A program made the translations under genes and the position numbers. A DNA stretch of 64,000 bases from Linnemannia schmuckeri. Its lineage: Eukaryota > Mortierellomycota > Mortierellomycetes > Mortierellales > Mortierellaceae. Location of the stretch: positions 372,001-436,000 of the forward strand of contig JANATG010000016.1 in assembly GCA_029449235.1 (NCBI GenBank). The letters run 5' to 3'. This document shows, piece after piece, positions 9,932-19,700 of this stretch (positions within the stretch are counted from its first letter, which is position 1; each line of letters opens with the position of its first letter). Below the pieces are notes generated by a model that was not told where the DNA came from, did no database searches, and saw only the letters and a program-made list of their open reading frames with translations.

Positions 9932-10612
9932 TTGATCCTTCAAAATCCATCGCCCCTCATTTCTCCTCCAACACTTCCTCCAGACAGAGAGACTCTCAGC
10001 GACTTAGCCCAGGAGTTTGCCAGCCTTCCCACTTGCGTTTCTTATTACTTTCGGAAAGACTTTGGCTCGGAAGTTCCAGTAGTTATCACATGCAGAGCCG
10101 AATTGCCTGATTCATCGGACAAGGAGATGGAGCACTTCAATAGCAATGATCTCCGTGGTGGTGACGGAGGACAAGGAGAGCAAGGAGACATATGGGGAGG
10201 GCTTGGAGAAAAAGGAGGTTAAGGAGAAGACGGAGGTCCTTATGGTGGTGATGGTGGAGATGGAGGAAAGGGCGGCGATGGAGGAGAGGCACCTGGCAGA
10301 GGAGGTCGAGGAGGACGCGGTGGCCGCGGTACTATTAGAAGAGAGGGTGGAGACAAAGAGGGTGGGGGTGGTAGTGTTTTAGTTCTTGGTAGTAACACTG
10401 CTCGTGGTCACGGTCATCGTCGAGGTCGGGGTCAAGCTCCTAATCGAGGTCATGGTGAAGGCCAAGATATTAGACGAAGCGGAAGGCTTGGTGAAGGAAC
10501 TGGTGTCGTGATGTGGGTCTATAACGAAGAATGCTATCTGTTAATGGAAAGAACTAACTACTATAAGATTGTAAACTGCAGGTATATGACCGTCAAAAAA
10601 AGAGGGATCTAG
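9932..10612 (+). pseudogene. Glycine/RGG-rich ORF remnant, family unknown
   Basis: Open text from 9932 to 10222 (containing LPPDRETLSDLAQEFASL) passes one stop at 10220-10222. It then continues in the same frame through a Gly/Asp and Arg-Gly-Gly-rich stretch (GRGGRGGRGGRGTIRREG) to a stop near 10612. RGG repeats are typical of RNA-binding proteins or of some retroelement capsid proteins. No further domain is recognisable. It lies immediately downstream of the truncated LINE inside the composite element and could be part of the element's lost coding capacity. Confidence 0.3.
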
Positions 10613-11763
10613 GTCCTTATCCCATGAGAATCCGGAGGACTTGGGATCCGAAAAGGTATGTAAGGAGGAAATTAAACGAGGAAGGGGAAACGACGGATAA
10701 TACGAGTAGATCTACTTAGCGGAAAGGAGGAAATCCATTACTAAATAAGGGGAACTAATACTAAGAACAAGGAAGCAAGGCTTCTGAGCGCTGAAATGGG
10801 GACTCAAGGCGCTTACCAAAATAGGACCAGAGAGATCTCGTGGTTCCAAAATAGGCAAGAGAAGGAGCGCAAAGGTGGAGCGTAAGTTGCGGAAGTTCTG
10901 ATTCTATAGATAGTAACACAAAAAAAGGTGATGAGAAAGGTAATGAAAAGGAGATCTACATTACTCAAATGACACCGAGACCATAAGGACTGGGTTCTCT
11001 GAAGAACAACTGGGATAGTTCCAAGGAGGCCGCATATTGTTGTTGATCGAGGTAATGGCGGGAGAGGAGTGCTAACAGTGAAGTAGACCCCTTGTGTTTT
11101 TGCTGCTGATGGGAATTTGATCCGCAAATCGACCCGTTATGTGTTGTGTATGCTGTTAGGCGATCTGTCGACCTATGGTCGGGTGTTGGGTTGCAACAGC
11201 GGAGATCTGACGGACTCGTGGACAGGGCGTGCTCTGGATGGTTTTACATCTCATGGCGGCACAAACGCGGCGAAAAGAAGGGACCTAAACGGAATTCTAA
11301 CTGTTATTGATATGGCGGGCGCTGGAGCGCATTCATTCCAGAAAGACGATGGTATACCTGCGTATGCCGAGAGGTTCCAGTTTAAGATGAAGAACAAAAG
11401 TCAAAAGTCGGTAAAATAATCGTAAAAGAGCAGGAGGAGCTAAATTGCTCCGTCCTTCGTTTTTATTACTAGCTAAATACTCCTTAACTCACATGCCTCA
11501 AATTTGGACAGAAAGTCAGAAACGCGAGAGAGAGAACGCTCTCCGTTCACATCACCACACCAGCTCCATTTCTCCATGCATTCACAGCACATTTGCGTGT
11601 CCCTGTATTCCCCATGGCCCGCCGTCAACATTCTAACGAATGGTCTCCTCCAATCATCATGCGACGAACGTACATGGCGATGAATGGGTTTGAACAGCTC
11701 AAACAACTCTAGTTCGCATTCTATTGGAGTCACTGTCACCCCTTAATCTCTTTCCTTAGTTTA
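10613..11763. other. Interior of the composite element without a recognisable gene
   Basis: A purine-rich, decayed-looking segment. One ORF at 11117-11419 (+, 100 codons) has no family resemblance that I know, and other frames are interrupted. It ends at the right inverted-repeat arm. Confidence 0.35.
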
Positions 11764-12003
11764 TTTCTACGACCCATTGTGCCGATAACTGGTTTACATT
11801 GTGTAGCACAGAAAAAATTGAGGTCAAAAATGATCCAAGTTTTTTCAGGTGGTCTCCGACGGAGGAGGGGATAGTCACGGTGATAGATGTGTTTGTAGAG
11901 TTTAAATCGGGTGCTCAAGACTCGCTGGGAAAGACCTTGCGAGCTGCACCGTACAATAGTTTATGCGACTTTGTGGAATAATCTCTACGCTAAAGTGTAG
12001 TAT

Positions 12004-12375
12004 CTATTTTGCCTTGAACGAGCCGACAGCAGATGCAACCTGGCCACCAGTAGAGATCCAAGACTGGATGAACTGCCAGTTGACGCCACCCGCCTTCTTG
12101 TTGCTGCAAGCGTACTTGCGCTTCTTGAGGCAGCACTTCTCGAAGCCATCATTCATGGCAACAGTGCTTCTCCACTTCTGGGAGGTATAGGCATCACCAG
12201 TACCGGGGCGGATATAGTACTTATATCCGTTCTTACTACCGCAGTCGTAGGTAGGGCCCTGTGCCCTGTAGTTCTTGCAGGGCGAACTGGAGCAGAAGTG
12301 GTAGTTGTAGGTCGTAGCAGCGTTAACAACGGCCACCAACGCCATCACAGCAAGCATAAGGTACAGGCGTGTCAT
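12004..12375 (-). CDS. Small secreted six-cysteine protein, right copy
   Basis: 123 residues, identical to the copy at 7282-7653 through the signal peptide and all six cysteines. It differs only near the end, where it reads GGQVASAVGSFKAK. Three of the last sixteen residues change while the preceding 107 do not. That clustering suggests either gene conversion stopping near the gene's 3' end or relaxed constraint on the tail. The promoter and leader intron are mirrored at 12376-12624. The gene faces its twin across about 4.3 kb of transposon remnants. Function unknown, probably extracellular. Confidence 0.75.
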   Translation of the reverse strand: MTRLYLMLAVMALVAVVNAATTYNYHFCSSSPCKNYRAQGPTYDCGSKNGYKYYIRPGTGDAYTSQKWRSTVAMNDGFEKCCLKKRKYACSNKKAGGVNWQFIQSWISTGGQVASAVGSFKAK

Positions 12376-12721
12376 TGTATCTAAATGAGTGTTATCGATG
12401 GAATTATATAAGTATCTCTAAAATCAATTTGGAAGTGGTTCACGCAGTGTGTGGGCATGAATATATCAGATGCGGGAAGTCCTGCTATGTTATCGGGGGG
12501 GGTGGGGTGGTGGTGGTAAGCTTACTTCTTTGATGAACTTTGAAGAGTTTGCAGAGTTGGTTGAGGGAGAGTGGAAGAGCTGATGAATATCTCCTCTTCG
12601 AAAGGCCAACCACTACTATATATACTTGTTGGTACCCGACAAGGTACTCATTGGTGTCACCACTAGTAAGCATATCAAGGTTTGACACTTGACAAGTATA
12701 CAAACTGCTGCAGACTTGTAA

Positions 12722-13191
12722 ACAAGTCGAGTGAACCCACCGCTTCGCGCGTAGAAGCTCGAACTCTACAGTCGAAAATCGACTGTATTGAACGATCTAA
12801 AGATTAACCTTAGTCTCATAAGAGCAGTCGACAATCCTGTTGCAACTTAAATTACACTAGACCCGCCGCTTCGTACGTGCAGAAGCTCAGGGTTTATTAG
12901 TCGACCCAGAGAAAGAAGCTAATCAGTCTAATATGGCAGTCGACAATCCTGTTGCAACTTTAAATGCACTAGACCCGCCGCTTTGCGCGCGGAAGCTCAG
13001 AGTTTATTAATCGACCCAAAAAAAAACACTAATCAGTTTAATATGGCAATGGATAATCTTATTGCCATTTAAAATATACTACTAGACCCGCCGCTTCACA
13101 CGCGGAAGCTCAAGGTTTTACTAAACGACCTAAAGAAAAACGCTAGTCGGTCTCATACGGCAATTGATAGTCCTGTTGCCACTTATCATAA
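12722..13191 (-). repeat. Four tandem units of about 110 bp, right-arm terminus
   Basis: Same units as in the left arm, in reverse orientation and uninterrupted. The outermost begins at 13191 and the innermost reaches about 12722. Unit-to-unit identity is clearly below arm-to-arm identity, so the array existed before the arms were duplicated or homogenised. Confidence 0.75.
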
Positions 13192-13290
13192 CTCATGGAT
13201 TTTAGTAGGAAGGGCTTGTTCTTTTGTGCAACTCCTTTTTTTCATTTGAGTGTGGATCTGGCCAAGTAACCGGATGAGAATGTGTGGAGA

Positions 13291-13463
13291 TGAATAAACA
13301 AAAAAAGAAGATTTAACAAAGTAGGACAAAATACAGTAGGACAGGTGCGAGGTACAAGTAAGTGTGTAAGGGATGGTGAATAAACAAAAAAGATCTAACA
13401 AAGTAGGACAAAGTACATTAGGATAGGTGCGAGGTACAAGAAGTAGGTGCGTAAGGGATGGTG
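13291..13463. repeat. Direct tandem duplication of about 86 bp
   Basis: GAATAAACAAAAAA...ACAAAGTAGGACAAA...AGGTGCGAGGTACAAG...GTAAGGGATGGT occurs twice in succession (about 13291-13378 and 13379-13463) with a few substitutions and small indels. It lies between the composite element and the 3' end of the methyltransferase gene. 13192-13768 otherwise holds nothing I can identify. Confidence 0.75.
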
Positions 13464-13768
13464 GTGGTACTGAATGAAAGGTAAATGGCCAGGTAACAAG
13501 AGGAGTGCTCTCAAGCAGTTCTATTTTTATGGCAATAAAAAAAAGCAGCAAATGCGATCAGGTAGATTTCAATGCGTTGGACTACGCAACAGAACAAAAA
13601 AAAGAGCCAGGCTAGCACGCTGTCAGTGATACTTCTAGGCCTTGTCAACATAACAATAATGCATCTGCTTCTAAAGATTTATTTTGATATTTTACATAAA
13701 TGAAGGACAAATACAAAACAAGTCATCTGAAAAAAAATAAAAACACAGCCGAGACATGAGGTCGCCCA

Positions 13769-16700
13769 TTAGTTTGCTGACACAGTCTCAATGTCCTCAT
13801 CAGTAGACGCTTCGTGGGTGGGCATGGCTCTTTCCTTGACCTTGGTGAACACCAAATAACATGCCTAAGATCATTTCAGCAGAAAGAGAATAGAACTATT
13901 AGTTACATTCACCCATGTTGTAATCTGAATGACGGAGTGATGCTCATATAAAATAGAAATCGACGTCGTATCTTACGTGGACGATAGGAAGATGGTGAGT
14001 CGGGATTCCATCGCCAGGTGACCGGGGTTCTTCCTTGAACTCTCCCCAGTTAGTAATCTTGCGCCTGTCCTTCTGGTAACCATCTGGCACCGCCTCAACT
14101 GTTATGATCCAAAAATGACAAATTGTTTGCATCAGCTCATGCCCTACGCTGGATATCTTTCACATTCAAACACGAAAAATAAAACTCTTTCAAGCAAACA
14201 ACTTACTGAGCTCCTTCAATTTGAGACAATCATCCCCAACAGCCCGGATAATATCCTCCATGACCAACATCCCCAACGGTAACAGTTTTCCGCTCTCCGT
14301 TCGAACATCCTGCGCGCCCACAATAAAGATTCCACTCACAGGTAGCTGGTTTAGGGCTTCCTTAGCCAAATGCATAATTGCCGTTCGGTACGCAGTGATC
14401 TGGTGGGTTTTGAGAATTGTGCATGGGATATGGGCGACGAGGCGGAGGGTTGTTTGTGCGGGGGGCGGGTAGCAGGGTGCGTCTTTTGAGATCTTGGTCT
14501 GGTGGCCCAAGTCGTCAGACGTTTCACTCAGATCCGTGATCAGACCCTACAGTTTATAAAGGTAAAAAGCAGAGAAGAATTGTGAGTATCAGAGAAACGA
14601 GCAATGCAATTCTGTTCCTGTGAATGATACACATGTTAGACACTTTACGAGAGCAAGAAGCATGCGGTTGTTTTCCTGGATCTGCTGAAGGCGATCACGC
14701 TCATATGACACGAGATCATCTTCCTCGGGCGGCAAGATCTCCACTGCATGTTCAGTCCACGTCTCGGATGTAGACTCAACTGGGTCATCTATCTTGAAGC
14801 TCAGCTTGTACTCTTCCCAGTTGGCGTCGTTTCTTCCGAACCTCTCCACCTATATACATAACAAAGAAATTAATGAGCTTAGCATCTTCTCCTAACATGT
14901 AAACAACGATATTTTTCTAATAGTCCACATTTGAGACGATGGTCCATACCATACGGGAGACGCAGAGCGTAGGAAAGTCGTACTCCTCGGTGGGCTTGAA
15001 CGTCCACACAGAGCCCATAACGACACTCTTGCGCTCAACCGGGCAGCTTGGGATCGCCCTCACCGTGCTCGTGATCCCAACATCACCCAACACCGCATAG
15101 TCTACATTCACAAAGCAATAGCAAACAGATGCGAAAAATATCAGTGCCATGTATGAAACTTGCAAAGAGAACGACACATACAAAAATCAGATAGTAAACT
15201 AAAGAAGCGTACCTGGTTCGAGGATCATGGTATCAATCTCTTCCTTGGGGACCTTCCGCAATGTCGCAATAAACTCATGTGTAAAACACAAGAAATCAAA
15301 CTGCACACACAAGTAGGTGCCCAATCCAAACATCGCACAATACCGCTGCCGCTTCACAACCAGCTCCTCCAATTCGAACCCCTCATTAATATACTGTCGG
15401 ATCAACTGGAAAGATACTGGGATATAAAAGCAATGTTCACGGTTGTCGCCGATTCCCAGCGTACACCTACGACCCATCTTGAGGAGTCGATAGGTCTCTC
15501 GGACGACGGACCGCATCTCTCGTTGGAACTCGAGCGCATTTCCGAACCGTGAGAGGTCGCCATCGATGTGAGTCGAGTAGGCGACGCAGTCTTTGTAGGG
15601 TGGGTGGGAGAGCACGTGGTCGAAACTCTCGCTTTCAAAGAGGGGTCCTGTGAGCCTTCGAGAGTCGCCCTGGAGGATTGTTGGGCGATGTTCGGCTTTG
15701 ATGGATCCGTCCTGAGGGATGGCGAACGAGCAGTTCCTGATCGAGAGTGTCACCGCCGCCTAGTACAATAATTAGTTTGGTACTGATTAGAAATTGGAGC
15801 TTGAAAAGGAAAGGAAGTAGAAAGTAGTCGTCGACTTGAAGGACGAGAAAAGCTTGCAGTAACGTACAGGGTTGATATCCACAGCAGTGCAGCTAAAATG
15901 ACCAGAAAAGGGCGAGATATGTTGTTAGTGTTACCGCTCGCAAAAGTCACGACCGAGTTGGTTAAGGAAAAAAAAAAATGACAACTGTTCTTACCATCGA
16001 CCAAGAAGGAAGCACTCAATGGCATCGGTGCCACGACCCAAAAAGTTTGAGAGGATCTTATCGTTTGGATTTGTGAACTTGGTCACAGCCCTAGAGTTGC
16101 AAAAGGTGCATGTCATGTATTAGTATCTCATCACTTCGCTCACATTAAAAACATCAACTAGAACAAAACAACAAAGCAGAGATAAGGTTTACCTTCGCAC
16201 GGTCTGTGGGAGCCAAGTACCGTGATAATCTGTTCCGGAATGCGTGGCCCCTAATAAAAAGCAAAAAAAATCCGGCGTTAGCTCATGAGCAGCAGATTAA
16301 AACACATAGAAAACTGTAACCACGCTCCAATCATATCTTACATCTTGGTGCACGTCCAGGAATATCGTAGTAAGTGGTATCAATCGGCAATGAGAACAAT
16401 TGGTTTTCAGCAGGCCCATAAGAGTCCAGATACACCGCTTGAGATGACGAATGATCAAATCGGACAGCAGAGACCGCGGTGCGCGTCAAATAAGGACTAT
16501 GAGAGTAATCCTCAGCCGAGGTCGCGTATGTGCCAACACCCCGACTATACTCTTCCTGAGCTGCCAACAAGGAGGCTGACGAAAGTGGAACGGATCCAAC
16601 ACCATCGGGGAATGTCTCGATGTCCATGGGTGGTTGCATCGGGATATCGTTGACTGGTCCTGCCAGGAAGCAATCCTCGCACATGAGTACACCGTTGTAT

Positions 16701-19700
16701 CCTATTCCACGTAAATTAAGGCAATGGTCAGGCGTTAGGCTCAACCTATAATACCAACTTCCCCAAAAATACACGCGGCTATTCTCATTGTGATGGTTAC
16801 CTTTACGCCATTTGGCGGATGTTCCGGACCAGCAATATGAACAAACAAGTCGCGACAGGCCTCGCATCTTGGCCTTGTAGGTGGGTGCTTTCTTCTTGAT
16901 TGGCGCATACTCCTCCGCCTCAATCGCCTGTGCAGCCGCAGCTTCCTTTTCCAATTGCTCTTTGTACATGAGTTCCAATGCTATTAAAAGTTGAAATACA
17001 TGTGAGGTTAATAAGGTGCACCATAATTCCAGGCAGAAAAACTAGCAACATTTGAAGGGTTCAGGTGTGATACTCACAAGTCACATTGAATTCATCCTTT
17101 TCGTGCTCATGATTGATGTCGTCCTTCGAGTAGCACTAAATACAAACAAGCAAATAAGAAAAATAATTAAGATATTGTTCAGGATTACCACACGCTCAGA
17201 GCGCAAGACATATATGCTGCGGTGAAGGGTTCTTACCTCGCGACAAAGATCGAAGGTATGGAAGTAGTCCTCACTGCACTTGCTGCAAGTGTGCCAAGGG
17301 TTAACACCCAGAATTTTGGAGCAACGGTCGCAGCTGAAGGTGTCGTCATACGCATCTAAATTGAATTCAACAAATGTTATGTCAGCACGCGTAATAAGCA
17401 GAAGCGCCCAGTACATCAAGAGAAACGGAAAAACTCAAATAATTGTACCTCGTTGCATGAGAGCGCGCTCGTGTTGTGGACACCAGAAGATAACACCGTC
17501 CTCAAAGTGCGACATGGGCTTGCCAGTGCAAGGCACGTGGAAACTGCGTCCACACTTTGGGTCGAAACACCCGATCGTCGCTCCTTTCTCTCTGCACCCA
17601 GTACACTTCTATGTTATCACGAAGAATTTGATTGGTTAACGATAAACACGTATATTAGTAACCAACGCGATAATTAATCTGATCAATAAGAAAAAATATC
17701 AATTGCAGAGACATACCACTGTACGACCACGCCGCATGGCCATGGAAACGTTATACCAGCTTCCGTCTTTGGCCTGAATGACCTCCGGAGAATGTCGTGC
17801 ACAGGCATCATGTGCCCAAAAGTTGCGTTTCTTGGTATCACCATACCGGTTCGTCGACGCCAATAAGAACGGATGCGGTCCGATGAAATGATCCTTAGTA
17901 GTCCCATCATCATTACAGAACGCGCAGATCTTCCTGTCCTTCCACTGATCCAAGTACAAGAACCCTTGATCGCTTTCGAGCCCCATCATTGCTTGGAAAT
18001 GAAGATCAGGCACGAGTGCGTTCTCGGGGCGCTCTTTTTCTTTGTACTCCATATCCATGAGGTCCTTCTCGAACCGCGTGATAATACCGCCCTTGACGGG
18101 GCGCACGCCACGAGGTCCGACGATGACTTTGGTCGCGAACGAGGACCGCGGGTGGTCGTGGTGCTCTGGATAGGCGTTCGAGAAACACCAAAGGCAGATG
18201 TTGAACGGTTTTCGCTCAGTTCCTTCCACTTTGGACTCGACCTCACAGTACATACAGTAGATGCTAAAAGTGCGGAGATAAATCAACTTAGTCCGAACCA
18301 AGTCGTAGACACTACATACAACAATGTAAGAAGCAACTAAACGCTGACCCAACCTACCGGAACTGGCTGATCTTGACTTGACATTGGACGCAGTGGACCT
18401 CCTTTCCACCTTCCTCATGCTGGACGTTATCAGAGATGGCCTCAAAGCTGGACTCAGCCCCCTCACTCTCGGGCGCAACATCATTTGTCACTGAGGAGAC
18501 CACTGCCGAGATTGACGCCTCAACTTGAACGCTAGGTGCTACCACAACTGCAGTGTCGACCTTTGGCGCAGGTACTCCCTCGAGTGGGACCGGGTACTGC
18601 TCCATGGTCGGATCAAACTTGAGGCGCTCACTGTTGATGTCGATCCACTCGTTAAAAAACTCTCCAAACCCCTCATAATGGACAAGGACACGGCTGTTCT
18701 TCACATCTCGAATGACGGCCGTTAACCATTCCATCTGTCGGTCCCTAGACCGGATTCGCGTTCCTGTAACCATCGTCCGTCTCAGGAAGGTGATATGGTC
18801 CTCTTTCAATGGCCGCTTCCGCTTCTTGTTGTCGCGCGTCAGACTGCGGAGGTTCTGGAATGTATCATCAACCGTGTCGTCTTGTACCAGATCCTGGTTT
18901 GGGTTCTCCATCGCCTTCTTCTTCATCAGTCTCTCCTTCTTCTTCTGCATCTTCTTCAATTTCTTGAGCGCTTCGGGTGAAGGAACAACGACAGGCTTGG
19001 AGATATTCGTCGACTCGATGTATCCGGCCTCGTTAAATGTAATTCCAGTAAGGTTCGGGTTCGACAGTCCAAAAATCCTCCTCGACAGCGGCCCTGAAGT
19101 GCGCTTGATTTTCATCCTGTTACTGATACTAGCCCGATTCGACATCGCCCTAGCAAACTTTTGCCTCTGACGCTCAAAACTGCTGTTCAGAGCCTCCAAT
19201 CGGTCGGACTCCTTGTAGATGACTTGTCGAACATATCGCAGGACAGGAATATTGCACATGTTCCTTGTCGCCTCCTCACGAATCTTCTGTAACACGTCAG
19301 GGTCCTTCTTCCTGATAATGCTAGGCATCTTCCTTGGTGAGAAAATCGATGGACGGTGGTTCCGCTTCTCTTGTCTTGCCTCCATAAGCGCCTCAAATCG
19401 CTCCCTGGTCTTGTCGTTGGTTCTCTTGGATACCTTTTTCTCAACCTCGACCTCACCATCACCGTCAACCTCGTTCTCCCCTTCTTCCCCTTCAACAGCG
19501 CCCTCGCTACCAGCTCCCTCTATGACCTTCTTCTTCTTCTTGACGATGCGCACAGTTGAGATGTACTCTTCTGGAGGATACTCGACAACAGTGTTTTTGA
19601 TCAGGCCCGTGTCTAAGACTTGATGAATGATCCTCAGAAGCTCCTTCTCCTGATCCTCAAACTCGAATGTCACAATCTCGTACGGAGGAAGGTCTAGAAG

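Larger units (their letters stand above)
3909..13191. mobile_element. Composite element with long terminal inverted repeats carrying duplicated secreted-protein genes
   Basis: The outer ends are inverted copies: TTATGATAAGT-GCAAC-GGACTATC at 3909 and its reverse complement ending at 13191. The two arms stay alike inward for about 1.43 kb. On the left that identity is interrupted only by the Tc1/IS630-like element at 4066-6625. The best aligned part (6631-7893 against 11764-13026) pairs at a constant coordinate sum of 19657, so it has no net indels. Without the Tc1 insertion the element is about 6.7 kb. Its interior contains a dispersed repeat with a MITE, a truncated LINE and a Gly-rich ORF remnant. 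I recognise no transposase of its own and no clear target duplication (possibly TA), so the class is unassigned. A local inverted duplication rather than a transposon remains possible. Confidence 0.65.
11764..13191 (-). repeat. Right arm of the long inverted repeat (uninterrupted)
   Basis: Reverse-complement copy of the left arm. It is intact and so shows the pre-insertion sequence of the left arm at the Tc1/IS630-like site (13027-13050 region). It contains four tandem units at the outer end and the second secreted-protein gene. Visible differences from the left arm are a few substitutions, several of them clustered at the 3' end of the gene. Confidence 0.85.

Noticed and set aside
3909..13191. 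Starship-like giant element
   Set aside because: No tyrosine-recombinase captain gene and long terminal inverted repeats, unlike Starships; also small.
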